The notes below the pieces were generated by a model, which saw nothing but the letters and a program-made list of their open reading frames with translations, was not told where the DNA came from and did not search any database. This document shows, in pieces, positions 1 to 6,496 of a stretch of 8,275 bases of DNA. The translations under genes were made by a program, and so were the position numbers. Location: contig JACQTL010000156.1 of assembly GCA_016210805.1 (NCBI GenBank), forward strand, positions 1 to 8,275, written 5' to 3'. Each line of letters starts with the position of its first letter. Within the stretch, counting starts at the first letter, position 1. Source of the stretch: Actinomycetota bacterium (GTDB taxonomy: Bacteria > Actinomycetota > UBA4738 > G016210805).

Positions 1-1
1 G

Positions 2-331
2 ATCGACGCGTTCCACGGGGCCTTCGAGCGATTAGCCGCCGAGGAGGCGACGACGAACTTCTACATCCTCGCGTCGTACATCCAGGGGCTCGTGGAGATC
101 GAGGCTGCCCGGCGGGCCATCGAGGGCGGGGACATCTCGCGGGCCGGCTACCTGGAGGCCCTCCGGTCGATCTCCGACTTCGACGCCCGCGGGCTGCTCA
201 ACGCCCCGATCGACCTGACCCAGTTCCCGTACATCACGAACACCGACGCGCGGGTCCTCCAGCCGGGGACCGGCCTCCAGGAGTGGACCGTGGTATCCGA
301 CTACGCCACCCCGCAGGCCTACCAGGGCTAG
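2..331 (+). CDS. Branched-chain amino acid-type ABC transporter substrate-binding protein, 3' end (partial)
   Basis: The frame is open from the first bases of the window to a TAG at 329-331, giving about 109 C-terminal residues; the N-terminus, with any signal peptide, lies outside. The residues resemble the C-terminal lobe of type 1 periplasmic binding proteins of the LivJ/LivK family (Peripla_BP_6): a helix of the form YIQGLVEIEAARRAIEGG, then a helix with YLEALRSI, a DFDARGLL segment and a final strand region ending PQAYQG. Such proteins capture the substrate outside the membrane and deliver it to the LivH/LivM permease. The call rests on this partial similarity and on the immediately downstream livF and livG, which start 15 bases after the stop. 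A GTG at 92 is in frame but internal. The ligand cannot be deduced from this fragment. Confidence 0.8.
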   Translation: MDAFHGAFERLAAEEATTNFYILASYIQGLVEIEAARRAIEGGDISRAGYLEALRSISDFDARGLLNAPIDLTQFPYITNTDARVLQPGTGLQEWTVVSDYATPQAYQG

Positions 332-345
332 GACACCCGGCCCCG

Positions 346-1131
346 GTGCTCGAGATCGGGAACCTGGAGGTCGTCTACAACAAGGTCGTGCTGGTCCTGC
401 GGGGGGTGAGCCTCCGCGTGGAGGACGGCCAGGCCGTGGCCCTCCTGGGGAGCAACGGCGCCGGCAAGACGACGCTGCTCCGGGCCGTCACCGGGCTCTT
501 ATCCATCCACGACGGCGAGATCACGAAGGGCGCCGTCGAATGGAACGGCGAGCGCCTGGAGGGCCTCGCCCCCACGGAGATCGTCCGGCGGGGCGTGGCC
601 CAGGTGATGGAGCGCCGGCGGATCTTCCCCGACCTCACCGTGGAGGAGAACCTCCTGGCCGGGGCGTACCAGCGCAGGGACGGCGAGGTCCGGGCCGACG
701 TGGAGGCCCAGCTCGAGCGGTTCCCGGTGCTGGCCGGCCGGCGGAGCTCGGCGGCCGGCTACCTGTCCGGCGGCGAGCAGCAGATGCTGGCCATCGCCCG
801 GGCCCTCATGGCCCGGCCCAAGCTCCTCCTCCTCGACGAGCCGTCCCTGGGGCTCGCCCCCAAGCTCGTGGAGGAGGTGGCCGGCGTGATCGGGTCCGTG
901 AACGCCGAGGGCGTGGCCGTCCTGCTGGTCGAGCAGAACGCCGCCATGGCGCTCGACGTGGCCGATCACGGGTACGTCCTGGAGACCGGCCGGGTCGTCC
1001 ACGACGGGACCGCGGAGGAGCTCCGGGAGGACCGCGACGTGAAGGACTTCTACCTCGGCCTGGGGGCGGAGGGGCGGAAGAGCTTCCGGGAGGTGAAGCA
1101 CTATCACCGCCGCAAGCGCTGGCTCTCCTGA
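346..1131 (+). CDS. livF: LivF-type branched-chain amino acid ABC transporter ATP-binding protein
   Basis: This is one of the two cytoplasmic ATPases that power a Liv/HAAT importer. The 261-residue product has Walker A GSNGAGKTT at residues 35-43, the Q-loop glutamine in VAQVMERRR near 86, the signature LSGGEQ at 140-145 and Walker B LLLLDEP at 160-166. After Walker B comes VEQN where most ABC ATPases have an H-loop histidine, which is usual for LivF. The GTG at 346 is chosen because it gives the normal LivF opening (VLEIGNLEVVY) and follows the upstream stop by 15 bases. A GTG at 283 in the same frame would overlap the previous gene by 49 bases and add unlike residues. The ribosome-binding site is weak (AGGA at 330-333). 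The protein is longer than E. coli LivF because of a basic C-terminal tail, GRKSFREVKHYHRRKRWL (243-260). It pairs with the downstream LivG. Confidence 0.93.
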   Translation: MLEIGNLEVVYNKVVLVLRGVSLRVEDGQAVALLGSNGAGKTTLLRAVTGLLSIHDGEITKGAVEWNGERLEGLAPTEIVRRGVAQVMERRRIFPDLTVEENLLAGAYQRRDGEVRADVEAQLERFPVLAGRRSSAAGYLSGGEQQMLAIARALMARPKLLLLDEPSLGLAPKLVEEVAGVIGSVNAEGVAVLLVEQNAAMALDVADHGYVLETGRVVHDGTAEELREDRDVKDFYLGLGAEGRKSFREVKHYHRRKRWLS

Positions 1132-1165
1132 GCGCCCCGTCCCGGCCCCGGTCGACCTCAACCGC

Positions 1166-1945
1166 GTGACGCTCCGCTTCGCCGGGCTCACCGCCCTCGA
1201 CGACGTCTCCCTCGCGGTGCCGGCCGGCTCCCTGTTCGCCGTGATCGGCCCGAACGGCGCCGGGAAGACCTCCATCTTCAACTGCATCTCCGGGGTGTAC
1301 CGGCCGACGTCGGGACGCGTGCTGGTCGGCGGGCGGGACGTCGCCGAGCTCCGGCCCGACGAGATCGCCGGCCTGGGCGTGGCCCGGACGTTCCAGAACG
1401 TCGCCCTGTTCCCCTTCCTCACCGTCCTGGAGAACGTGCTCACCGGCCGCCACCACCTGATGCGGACGAGGTGGCTGGCCGGAGGGTTGTGGCTGGGCCC
1501 GGCCCGGCGCGAGGAGGTGGACCACCGCGCCGCCGTCGAGCGGATCCTCGACTTCCTCGACCTGGCGCGGTACCGCGCGGCCAGGGTGGGCATGCTGCCG
1601 TACGGCGTGCAGAAGCGGCTCGAGCTGGCCAGGGCCCTGGCCATGGAGCCCTCCGTCCTGCTGCTGGACGAGCCGTCGGCCGGCATGAACCAGGAGGAGA
1701 CGGAGGACATGGCCCGCTACATCCTGGACATACGCGAGGAGATGGGGATCACCCAGATCCTCGTGGAGCACGACATGGGGGTGGTCATGGACCTGGCCGA
1801 CGAGGTGGCCGTGCTGGACTTCGGCCGCCTGATCGCGCGGGGCCGGCCCGAGGAGATCCAGGGGGACCCCGAGGTGATCCGGGCCTACCTGGGCGGGTCG
1901 CGGGACGCTCGGGTGGCCGCGGCGACCGAGGAGGGAACGTCATGA
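1166..1945 (+). CDS. livG: LivG-type branched-chain amino acid ABC transporter ATP-binding protein, with short N-terminus
   Basis: This is the second ATPase of the importer. Counting from the GTG at 1166, the 259-residue product has Walker A GPNGAGKTS at 28-36, Q-loop Q77 in RTFQNV, Walker B VLLLDEP at 164-170 and H-loop H202 in LVEHDM. The signature is LPYGVQ (144-149) instead of LSGGQ, a degeneracy typical of LivG; LivF supplies the canonical one. The start is uncertain. The protein opens MTLRFAGLTAL, so the RFxGLTAL motif falls at residue 4, whereas LivG proteins usually have about ten residues before it. The frame is open upstream to 1097 and reads VDLNRV just before the GTG, but contains no ATG, GTG, TTG or CTG, and no Shine-Dalgarno sequence is visible. 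The end overlaps the ligase start in an ATGA (1942-1945), which implies translational coupling. Confidence 0.92.
   Translation: MTLRFAGLTALDDVSLAVPAGSLFAVIGPNGAGKTSIFNCISGVYRPTSGRVLVGGRDVAELRPDEIAGLGVARTFQNVALFPFLTVLENVLTGRHHLMRTRWLAGGLWLGPARREEVDHRAAVERILDFLDLARYRAARVGMLPYGVQKRLELARALAMEPSVLLLDEPSAGMNQEETEDMARYILDIREEMGITQILVEHDMGVVMDLADEVAVLDFGRLIARGRPEEIQGDPEVIRAYLGGSRDARVAAATEEGTS
1930..1934 (+). promoter_or_regulatory. Strong ribosome-binding site for the acyl-CoA synthetase
   Basis: A perfect GGAGG lies 7 bases before the ATG at 1942, inside the last codons of livG. It is the best ribosome-binding site in the operon and fixes the ligase start at the ATGA overlap, so the ligase may be made at a higher level than the transporter subunits, whose sites are weak. 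Confidence 0.75.
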
Positions 1946-3792
1946 GCAGCGTGAGGGAGGCGCCCGCGCCGGGCGTGGACACCGGGCTGGACACCCTGCC
2001 GGGCAGGGTCCGGCACCACGCCCGGGTCCGGGGGGACGCGGTGGCCATGCGCGAGAAGCAGCTCGGGGTGTGGCGGGGCATCTCGTGGGCCGAGTACTGG
2101 TCGAACGTGCGGGCCACGGGCCTGGCCCTGGCCGACCTCGGGGTCGGGCCGCGCGACCACGTGGCCATCCTGTCGGACAACCGGCCGGAGTGGCTCTACG
2201 CCGACCTGGGCACCGAGGGGATCGGCGCCCGGAGCGTGGGGGTATACGCCACGAACCCCGCGCCCCAGGTGGCCTACGTGCTCCGGCACAGCGGGAGCGT
2301 CGCCGTGTTCTGCGAGGGCCAGGAGCAGGTCGACAAGGTGGTGGCCGTCGCCGGGGAGACCCCCTCGGTCCGCCACGTGATCGTCTTCGACCCGCGGGGG
2401 ACCCGGGGGTACGACGACCCCCGCCTCGTGGACTGGGAGTCCTTCCTGTCCCGGGGGCGGGAGCTCGACGCCGCCGACCCGGAGGCCTTCGAGCGGTTGC
2501 TGGCCCGCGTGGACCCCGCCGAGCCGTGCATGGTCGTGTACACGTCCGGGACCACCGGCCCGCCGAAGGGCGCCATGCTCACCTCCCGGAACGTGACCGC
2601 GGCCTCCGAGGCCACCGTGCGCCACTTCGGCTACACGGAGAAGGACCAGCTCCTGTCCTACCTCCCCCTGTGCCACGTGGCCGAGAAGATCTTCACGCTC
2701 TTCCTCCCGCTCACCTCCGGGGCGACCGTGCACTTCGGCGAGTCGATCGAGACGGTGGCCCAGGACCTCCGGGAGGTCTCCCCCACCGTGTTCCTGGGCG
2801 TCCCCCGGATCTGGGAGAAGCTCCAGGCCACGATCGAGGTGAAGATGCAGGACGCCTCGCCCCTCAAGCGGTGGCTTTATCGGAGGTTCACCCGCTCGGG
2901 GCAGGCCCTGGTCCGAAAGCGGATGCGAGGGGAGCGCTGGTCGGCGGCCGACCGGCTCCGGTGGAGGTTGGGCGACCTCATGGTGTACCGGCCGCTGCAG
3001 GAGCGCCTGGGCCTGCGGCGGTGCTGGTTCCCGATCTCGGGGGCCGCGCCGATCGCCCCCGAGGTGATCTGGTGGTTCCATGGCATCGGCGTGCCGATCC
3101 ACGAGGGGTACGGGCAGACCGAGGGGACCGGCGTGTCCCACGTGAACCCCCCGGGGCAGGCCAGGATCGGCACGGTGGGCACGGTCGTCCCCATGGTGGA
3201 GCACCGGATCGCCGAGGACGGCGAGATCCTGGTCCGGGGACCGAACGTCTTCGCCGGCTACCTCCACGATCCCGAGGCGACCGGCGGCACGGTGGACGAC
3301 GAGGGGTGGCTGCACACGGGCGACGTCGGTGAGCTCGACGAGGACGGCTACCTCACGATCACCGGGAGGAAGAAGGACATCATCATCACGGCCGGCGGCA
3401 AGAACCTCTCGCCCGAGCAGATCGAGAACGCCCTCAAGACGAGCCCGTACGTGAAGGAGGCCGTGGTCATCGGCGACCGCCGGAAGTTCATCTCGGCGCT
3501 CGTCCAGATAGAGGCGGACACCGTTGGGAACTGGGCCTCCCGGCGCGGGATCACGTACACGTCTTTCGCCGACCTGTCCTCCAGGCCCGAGGTCAGGACC
3601 CTGATCGAGGAGGAGATCAAGAAGGCCAACGAGCAGCTCTCCCGGGTCGAGCAGGTCAAGGCGTTCCGCCTGCTGCCCAAGGAGCTCCACCAGGACGACG
3701 AGGAGCTCACCGCGACCCAGAAGGTCCGCCGCCGCGTGTTCGAGGAACGCTACGCCGACCTGATCGGGTCGATCTACGGAGCCGCGGGGTGA
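1942..3792 (+). CDS. Long-chain acyl-CoA synthetase (AMP-dependent, Faa1/FadD type)
   Basis: This enzyme should activate a carboxylic acid with ATP to an acyl-adenylate and then transfer it to coenzyme A. The 616-residue length fits the Faa1-like (COG1022) long-chain branch of the AMP-binding superfamily. Visible motifs in order are the phosphate-binding YTSGTTGPPKG (200-210), ISGAAPI (365-371), EGYGQTEG (388-395), GEILVRGPNVFAGY (427-440), WLHTGD with D461, and the hinge motif TGRKKDIIITAGGKNLSP (474-491). Near the C-terminus, LTATQKVRR places K594 where the catalytic A10 lysine is expected (commonly LTPTLKVRR). No signal peptide or membrane segment is seen. It starts in the ATGA overlap with livG and is followed 37 bases later by livH, so it is an integral operon member. 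Its acid substrate (long-chain, branched or aromatic) cannot be read from the sequence. I infer it traps the imported acid as a CoA ester. Confidence 0.93.
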   Translation: MSSVREAPAPGVDTGLDTLPGRVRHHARVRGDAVAMREKQLGVWRGISWAEYWSNVRATGLALADLGVGPRDHVAILSDNRPEWLYADLGTEGIGARSVGVYATNPAPQVAYVLRHSGSVAVFCEGQEQVDKVVAVAGETPSVRHVIVFDPRGTRGYDDPRLVDWESFLSRGRELDAADPEAFERLLARVDPAEPCMVVYTSGTTGPPKGAMLTSRNVTAASEATVRHFGYTEKDQLLSYLPLCHVAEKIFTLFLPLTSGATVHFGESIETVAQDLREVSPTVFLGVPRIWEKLQATIEVKMQDASPLKRWLYRRFTRSGQALVRKRMRGERWSAADRLRWRLGDLMVYRPLQERLGLRRCWFPISGAAPIAPEVIWWFHGIGVPIHEGYGQTEGTGVSHVNPPGQARIGTVGTVVPMVEHRIAEDGEILVRGPNVFAGYLHDPEATGGTVDDEGWLHTGDVGELDEDGYLTITGRKKDIIITAGGKNLSPEQIENALKTSPYVKEAVVIGDRRKFISALVQIEADTVGNWASRRGITYTSFADLSSRPEVRTLIEEEIKKANEQLSRVEQVKAFRLLPKELHQDDEELTATQKVRRRVFEERYADLIGSIYGAAG

Positions 3793-3793
3793 C

Positions 3794-3810
3794 TAGTCCG
3801 CGACGGACTA
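3794..3810. promoter_or_regulatory. Perfect 7-3-7 inverted repeat between ligase and livH
   Basis: TAGTCCG (3794-3800), a CGA spacer and CGGACTA (3804-3810) form a perfect inverted repeat one base after the ligase stop and 19 bases before livH. As RNA it would make a 7-bp stem with a three-base loop; as DNA it is a 17-base palindrome of a size suited to a dimeric repressor. No T-run follows, so a classical terminator is unlikely. An mRNA-stabilising or processing hairpin, or an operator, are the alternatives. Confidence 0.5.
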
Positions 3811-3829
3811 CTGGGTCGGTGCCGGGCTG

Positions 3830-4726
3830 ATGGAGAAGCTCCTCCAGCTCACCTTCTCCGGCCTGGCCCTGGGAGGCACGTACGCCCTGGTCGCCCTGGG
3901 CTTCGTGGTGATCTACCGCTCCTCGCAGGTGTTCAACTTCGCCCAGGGCGAGTTCCTGATCGTCGGGGCGTTCCTCATGACCACCCTCACGTCGAGCGGA
4001 GTGCCCTGGCCGGCCGCCCTGCTCGTCGCCATGCTGGTCACCGGGCTCCTGGGGGCGGTGATCGAGAGGGTGGTCCTCCGGCCGCTGGTCGGGCGGCCCA
4101 CGTTCGTGCTGGCCATCCTCACGATCTTCATCGCGTTCCTGATGCGCACGGCCGCCGTGCTGATCTGGGGGGCCGACACCCGGGCGATGCCCTCGCCCTG
4201 GCCCCGGGACGGGACGCTCTCGGTGCTCGGGGCCAGGGTCACCTACAACTCCATCGGGGCCATGGTGGCCACCGCCGTCGCGCTGCTCGCGTTCTTCCTC
4301 CTGTTCCGGCGGAGCAAGATCGGGATCGGGATGCGCGCCACGGCCACCGACCAGGAGGCCGCGCTGGGCGTGGGGATCCCGGTGGGCCGAGTGTTCGGGA
4401 CGGCGTGGTTCATCGCCGGGGCCACCGCGGCCCTGGGGGGAGTGTTCCTGGGCATGTTCCCGAGGGTCGTGGAGCCGAACCTGGGGTTCGTGGCCTTCCG
4501 GGCGTTCCCCGCGGTGCTGCTCGGGGGGCTGGACTCGCCGGCCGGGGCGGTCACCGGAGGGCTGATCCTCGGGGTCCTGGAGCTCCTGGCCCAGGGCTAC
4601 GTGAACCCGGCCCTGGGGTCGTTCGGCCAGAACTTCCACGAGGTCTTCGCCTACATGTTCATGATCGTGGTGCTGGTGGTGCGGCCGTACGGGCTGTTCG
4701 GCCGCCGCGACATCGAGCGGGTCTGA
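3830..4726 (+). CDS. livH: LivH-type branched-chain amino acid ABC transporter permease
   Basis: This is one of two integral membrane subunits that form the translocation path. The 298-residue product is hydrophobic throughout, with about eight likely membrane segments. It opens in the classical LivH way: a GLALGGTYALVALGFVVIYR segment (roughly residues 11-30) followed by NFAQGEF (36-42). A later cytoplasmic region holds MRATATDQEAALGVGI, which corresponds to the EAA-like loop that docks the ATPases, and LLGGLDSPAGAVTGGLILG marks the C-terminal part. The length matches the family. The ATG at 3830 is chosen because it starts immediately before the first membrane helix; its ribosome-binding site is weak. 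livM follows after 20 bases. Hydrophobicity was judged by eye. Confidence 0.93.
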   Translation: MEKLLQLTFSGLALGGTYALVALGFVVIYRSSQVFNFAQGEFLIVGAFLMTTLTSSGVPWPAALLVAMLVTGLLGAVIERVVLRPLVGRPTFVLAILTIFIAFLMRTAAVLIWGADTRAMPSPWPRDGTLSVLGARVTYNSIGAMVATAVALLAFFLLFRRSKIGIGMRATATDQEAALGVGIPVGRVFGTAWFIAGATAALGGVFLGMFPRVVEPNLGFVAFRAFPAVLLGGLDSPAGAVTGGLILGVLELLAQGYVNPALGSFGQNFHEVFAYMFMIVVLVVRPYGLFGRRDIERV

Positions 4727-4746
4727 GGCGGGAAGGGCGTGCCCTG

Positions 4747-5847
4747 ATGCCGGTCCGGCCCCTGGTCACCAGGTACGAGGACGACCTGCGGCTGTTCGCG
4801 TCGAGGTGGCAGCAGGCCGGGCTGGCCCTCGGGCTGGTCGTCGTGCTGGTCTACCCGTTCGTGGCCGGGAACCGGTGGCTCTCCATCGGGAACCAGGCCC
4901 TCGTGGCGGTGGTGGGGTCCACGGCCCTCATGATCCTCACCGGCTTCACCGGCCAGATCTCCCTGGGCCACGCCGCCTTCCTGGCCGTGGGGGCGTACAC
5001 GGCGGGGACGCTGACCACTCATCTCGGGTTGCCGTTCTGGCTGGCACTGCCGGCCGCCGGGCTCGCCGCGGCGGCGCTCGGCCTGGTCGTGGGCCCGTTC
5101 GCCCTCCGGCTGAAGGGCCTGTACCTGGCCATCGTCACGCTCGGGATGATCTTCGTGGTGAAGCACCTGCTCCTGTCGATCCCCTCGCTGACGCGCGGGG
5201 TCCAGGGGATCGGGGTCCCCATGAACTGGTGGTTCGTGGAGGGGGCGGAGGGCGGCGTGGCCGGGGCGGGGACGTTCGGCCGCCCGTTCGCGGTGGGGGC
5301 GCTGCGGTTCGACTTCAACACCCAGGCCTACTTCCTGTTCCTCGTCGTGGCGGCGTTCACGGTCTGGTTCGCCAAGAACCTCCAGCGGTCCCGGACCGGG
5401 CGAGCGATGGCCGCCGTGCGCGACCGCGACATCGCCGCGTCGGTGGTCGGGGTCCACCTGGCCAGGGTGAAGGTCGAGGCCTTCGCCATCTCGTCGTTCT
5501 TCGCCGGGGTGGCCGGAGCGATGTTCGCGTTCGGGCAGCGGTTCATCACCGTGGACCCGCCCTTCAACCTGCTGATGTCTGTTCAGTACATCGCGATGAT
5601 CGTGCTGGGCGGGATCGGCACGGTGTTCGGCGCCGTGGCCGGCGCCCTGGCGTTCACGATGCTCACTCCGCTCGCCGAGACGGTCGGCCGGGGGCTGCCG
5701 CTGATCGGGGACCTCTCCTCGCTGGAGCGGTCCACGCTCCTGTTCTCCCTGCTGGTTGGGGCCTTCCTCCTGTTCGAGCCCCTCGGCCTGTTCGGGATCT
5801 GGCTCCGGATCAAGCTCTACTTCCTGGCCTGGCCCTTCCGGTACTGA
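4747..5847 (+). CDS. livM: LivM-type branched-chain amino acid ABC transporter permease
   Basis: This is the second membrane subunit of the importer, a partner of LivH. The 366-residue protein has a hydrophilic start (MPVRPLVTRYEDDLRLF), then many hydrophobic segments. It contains the family hallmark TGQISLGHAAFLAVGAY (68-84), a later docking loop RTGRAMAAVRDRDIAASVVGV and FNLLMSVQYIAMIVLGGIGTVFG near the end. The ATG at 4747 is preceded at 8-16 bases by a purine-rich GGGAAGGG, a plausible ribosome-binding site. The same frame is open farther upstream, but that would overlap livH by over 300 bases and encode unlike sequence. The last ten residues, LYFLAWPFRY, lie in a 31-base segment that recurs exactly 714 bases downstream, beyond a toxin-antitoxin pair, so the 3' end of this gene appears to be an insertion site. 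Confidence 0.93.
   Translation: MPVRPLVTRYEDDLRLFASRWQQAGLALGLVVVLVYPFVAGNRWLSIGNQALVAVVGSTALMILTGFTGQISLGHAAFLAVGAYTAGTLTTHLGLPFWLALPAAGLAAAALGLVVGPFALRLKGLYLAIVTLGMIFVVKHLLLSIPSLTRGVQGIGVPMNWWFVEGAEGGVAGAGTFGRPFAVGALRFDFNTQAYFLFLVVAAFTVWFAKNLQRSRTGRAMAAVRDRDIAASVVGVHLARVKVEAFAISSFFAGVAGAMFAFGQRFITVDPPFNLLMSVQYIAMIVLGGIGTVFGAVAGALAFTMLTPLAETVGRGLPLIGDLSSLERSTLLFSLLVGAFLLFEPLGLFGIWLRIKLYFLAWPFRY
5815..5845 (+). repeat. 31-base direct repeat, copy 1 (3' end of livM)
   Basis: This segment runs from the codon for Leu in LYFLAWPFRY through the first base of the livM stop codon (TGA). It is identical over 31 bases to 6529-6559; the flanking bases differ at both ends. It is not palindromic. With copy 2 it brackets the toxin-antitoxin module, like the left boundary of an element inserted at a gene end. 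Confidence 0.9.
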
Positions 5848-5854
5848 CCCGGCC

Positions 5855-5875
5855 GCCCGCCGGCCCCGGCCGGGC
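5855..5875 (+). terminator. GC-rich hairpin after livM (weak terminator candidate)
   Basis: Two overlapping foldings are visible: CCGGC (5860-5864) with GCCGG (5869-5873), or GCCCG (5855-5859) with CGGGC (5871-5875). There is no T-run. It may end or attenuate the liv transcript before the toxin-antitoxin module, but GC-rich DNA makes such hairpins by chance, so the call is tentative. Confidence 0.3.
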
Positions 5876-5923
5876 TGTCGTCACCTCGTGCCATCCTCCC
5901 GCGTGGAGGGGGTGGGTCCTCCT

Positions 5924-5945
5924 GTATGACGTTCCGTGATACGCT
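5924..5945 (+). promoter_or_regulatory. Probable toxin-antitoxin promoter with overlapping operator palindrome
   Basis: GTATGACG (5924-5931), TTC, CGTGATAC (5935-5942) is an imperfect inverted repeat with 7 of 8 arm positions matching. Overlapping it is TGATACGCT (5937-5945), which reads as an extended -10 box (TGn plus TACGCT, fitting TAnnnT). Transcription would start about 7 bases later, at or next to the GTG at 5953, giving a leaderless mRNA. No good -35 is seen, consistent with an extended -10. Ribbon-helix-helix antitoxins usually repress their own promoters by binding such palindromes. The promoter and operator roles are inferred from sequence only. Confidence 0.5.
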
Positions 5946-5952
5946 CGCCGGC

Positions 5953-6192
5953 GTGGGAAAGCCGGTCTCCGTAAGACTGGACGACGATGCCCTCCGAGCG
6001 CTGGGCCGCCTGGAGGCCACCGGGCTGACGCGGTCGGAGGCCATCAGGGCCGCCCTCCTCCAGGCCGCCGAACGCCTGCGACGGGCCGACGCCGTGGCGG
6101 CGGAGGTCCGCTCCCTCGAGGAGGACCAGGCCGACCGCCTGGAGATGCTCGAGGTCGCCGCGCTGATGGAGCGCCTCCGTGCGCCGCGGTGA
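5953..6192 (+). CDS. Ribbon-helix-helix (CopG/MazE-like) antitoxin
   Basis: The 79-residue product should neutralise the MazF toxin encoded just downstream and repress the shared promoter. The N-terminus reads KPVSVRLDDDALRAL: a beta strand (PVSVRL, residues 4-9) then helix A. TRSEAIRAALLQAAERLRR (26-44) is helix B, with the T-R-S-E-A-I turn typical of ribbon-helix-helix proteins. The acidic, helical C-terminus (about 50-79) is the expected toxin-binding part. I prefer the GTG at 5953 because the strand normally begins within a few residues of the start and a -10 box lies just upstream. An in-frame ATG at 5926 would add nine residues and place the palindrome inside the gene; its only ribosome-binding candidate, GGAGG at 5905-5909, is 16 bases away. 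The last 14 bases overlap the toxin gene. The gene lies inside the pair of 31-base repeats. Confidence 0.85.
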   Translation: MGKPVSVRLDDDALRALGRLEATGLTRSEAIRAALLQAAERLRRADAVAAEVRSLEEDQADRLEMLEVAALMERLRAPR

Positions 6193-6496
6193 CGTCTTCG
6201 AGCTCCGCCTGCCGCGGGGTCATGGCCACGAGCAGGGCGGGAAGCGGTTCGGCGTCGTGGTCCAGAGCGACGCCATGCTCCCGCGCTCGGTGGTGATCGT
6301 GGCCCCCACGTCCCACTCGGCCCGTCCCGCCTCCTTCCGGCCGGAGATCGAGGTCGCGGAGGAGCGGACCAGGGTGCTGGTGGAGCAGATCGGCGCCGTC
6401 GACGCCACCCGGCTCGGGAACCTCGTCGGCCGGGTGACGCCCGAGGAGCTCTGGGGCATCGACGATGCCCTGGGAACGGTGCTCGGCCTCCGTTAG
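6179..6496 (+). CDS. MazF/PemK-type endoribonuclease toxin
   Basis: The 105-residue product matches the usual size and fold order of MazF/PemK toxins, which cut RNA at short sequence motifs and arrest growth when not bound by antitoxin. It opens MRRGDVFEL, followed by GHEQGGKRFGVVVQ (16-29), VVIVAPTSHS (38-47) and VLVEQIGAVDATRLGNLVGRV (66-86). By alignment from memory with B. subtilis MazF, R23 and T44 correspond to its catalytic R25 and T48, so the enzyme looks intact. The proline normally following that arginine is F24 here. The GTG start at 6179 has GGAG at 6168-6171 seven bases ahead, within the antitoxin gene. The 14-base overlap suggests coupled translation with antitoxin first, the normal order. 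The second 31-base livM-end repeat begins 33 bases after the stop codon. The RNA target cannot be predicted. Confidence 0.9.
   Translation: MRRGDVFELRLPRGHGHEQGGKRFGVVVQSDAMLPRSVVIVAPTSHSARPASFRPEIEVAEERTRVLVEQIGAVDATRLGNLVGRVTPEELWGIDDALGTVLGLR

Noticed and set aside
144..149. Broken ABC signature in LivG (LPYGVQ instead of LSGGQ; residue positions in the protein)
   Set aside because: This degeneracy is usual in LivG proteins and does not indicate a defective gene.
283..345. Upstream GTG extension of livF
   Set aside because: It would overlap the binding-protein gene by 49 bases and add residues unlike LivF; the GTG at 346 gives the normal start.
499..1771. Long minus-strand open frames (403 and 321 residues) across livF and livG
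   Set aside because: Translations are compositionally biased and unlike any family, and they oppose two ATPase genes with complete Walker motifs.
1885..3690. A 601-residue open frame on the minus strand across the ligase gene
   Set aside because: It is the antisense shadow of a high-GC gene: low-complexity Gly/Pro/Arg/His-rich translation with no domain motifs, opposite a ligase with all family motifs.
4405..4746. Upstream in-frame extension of livM
   Set aside because: It lies wholly over livH in another frame and encodes Gly/Arg/Pro-rich sequence with no permease character.
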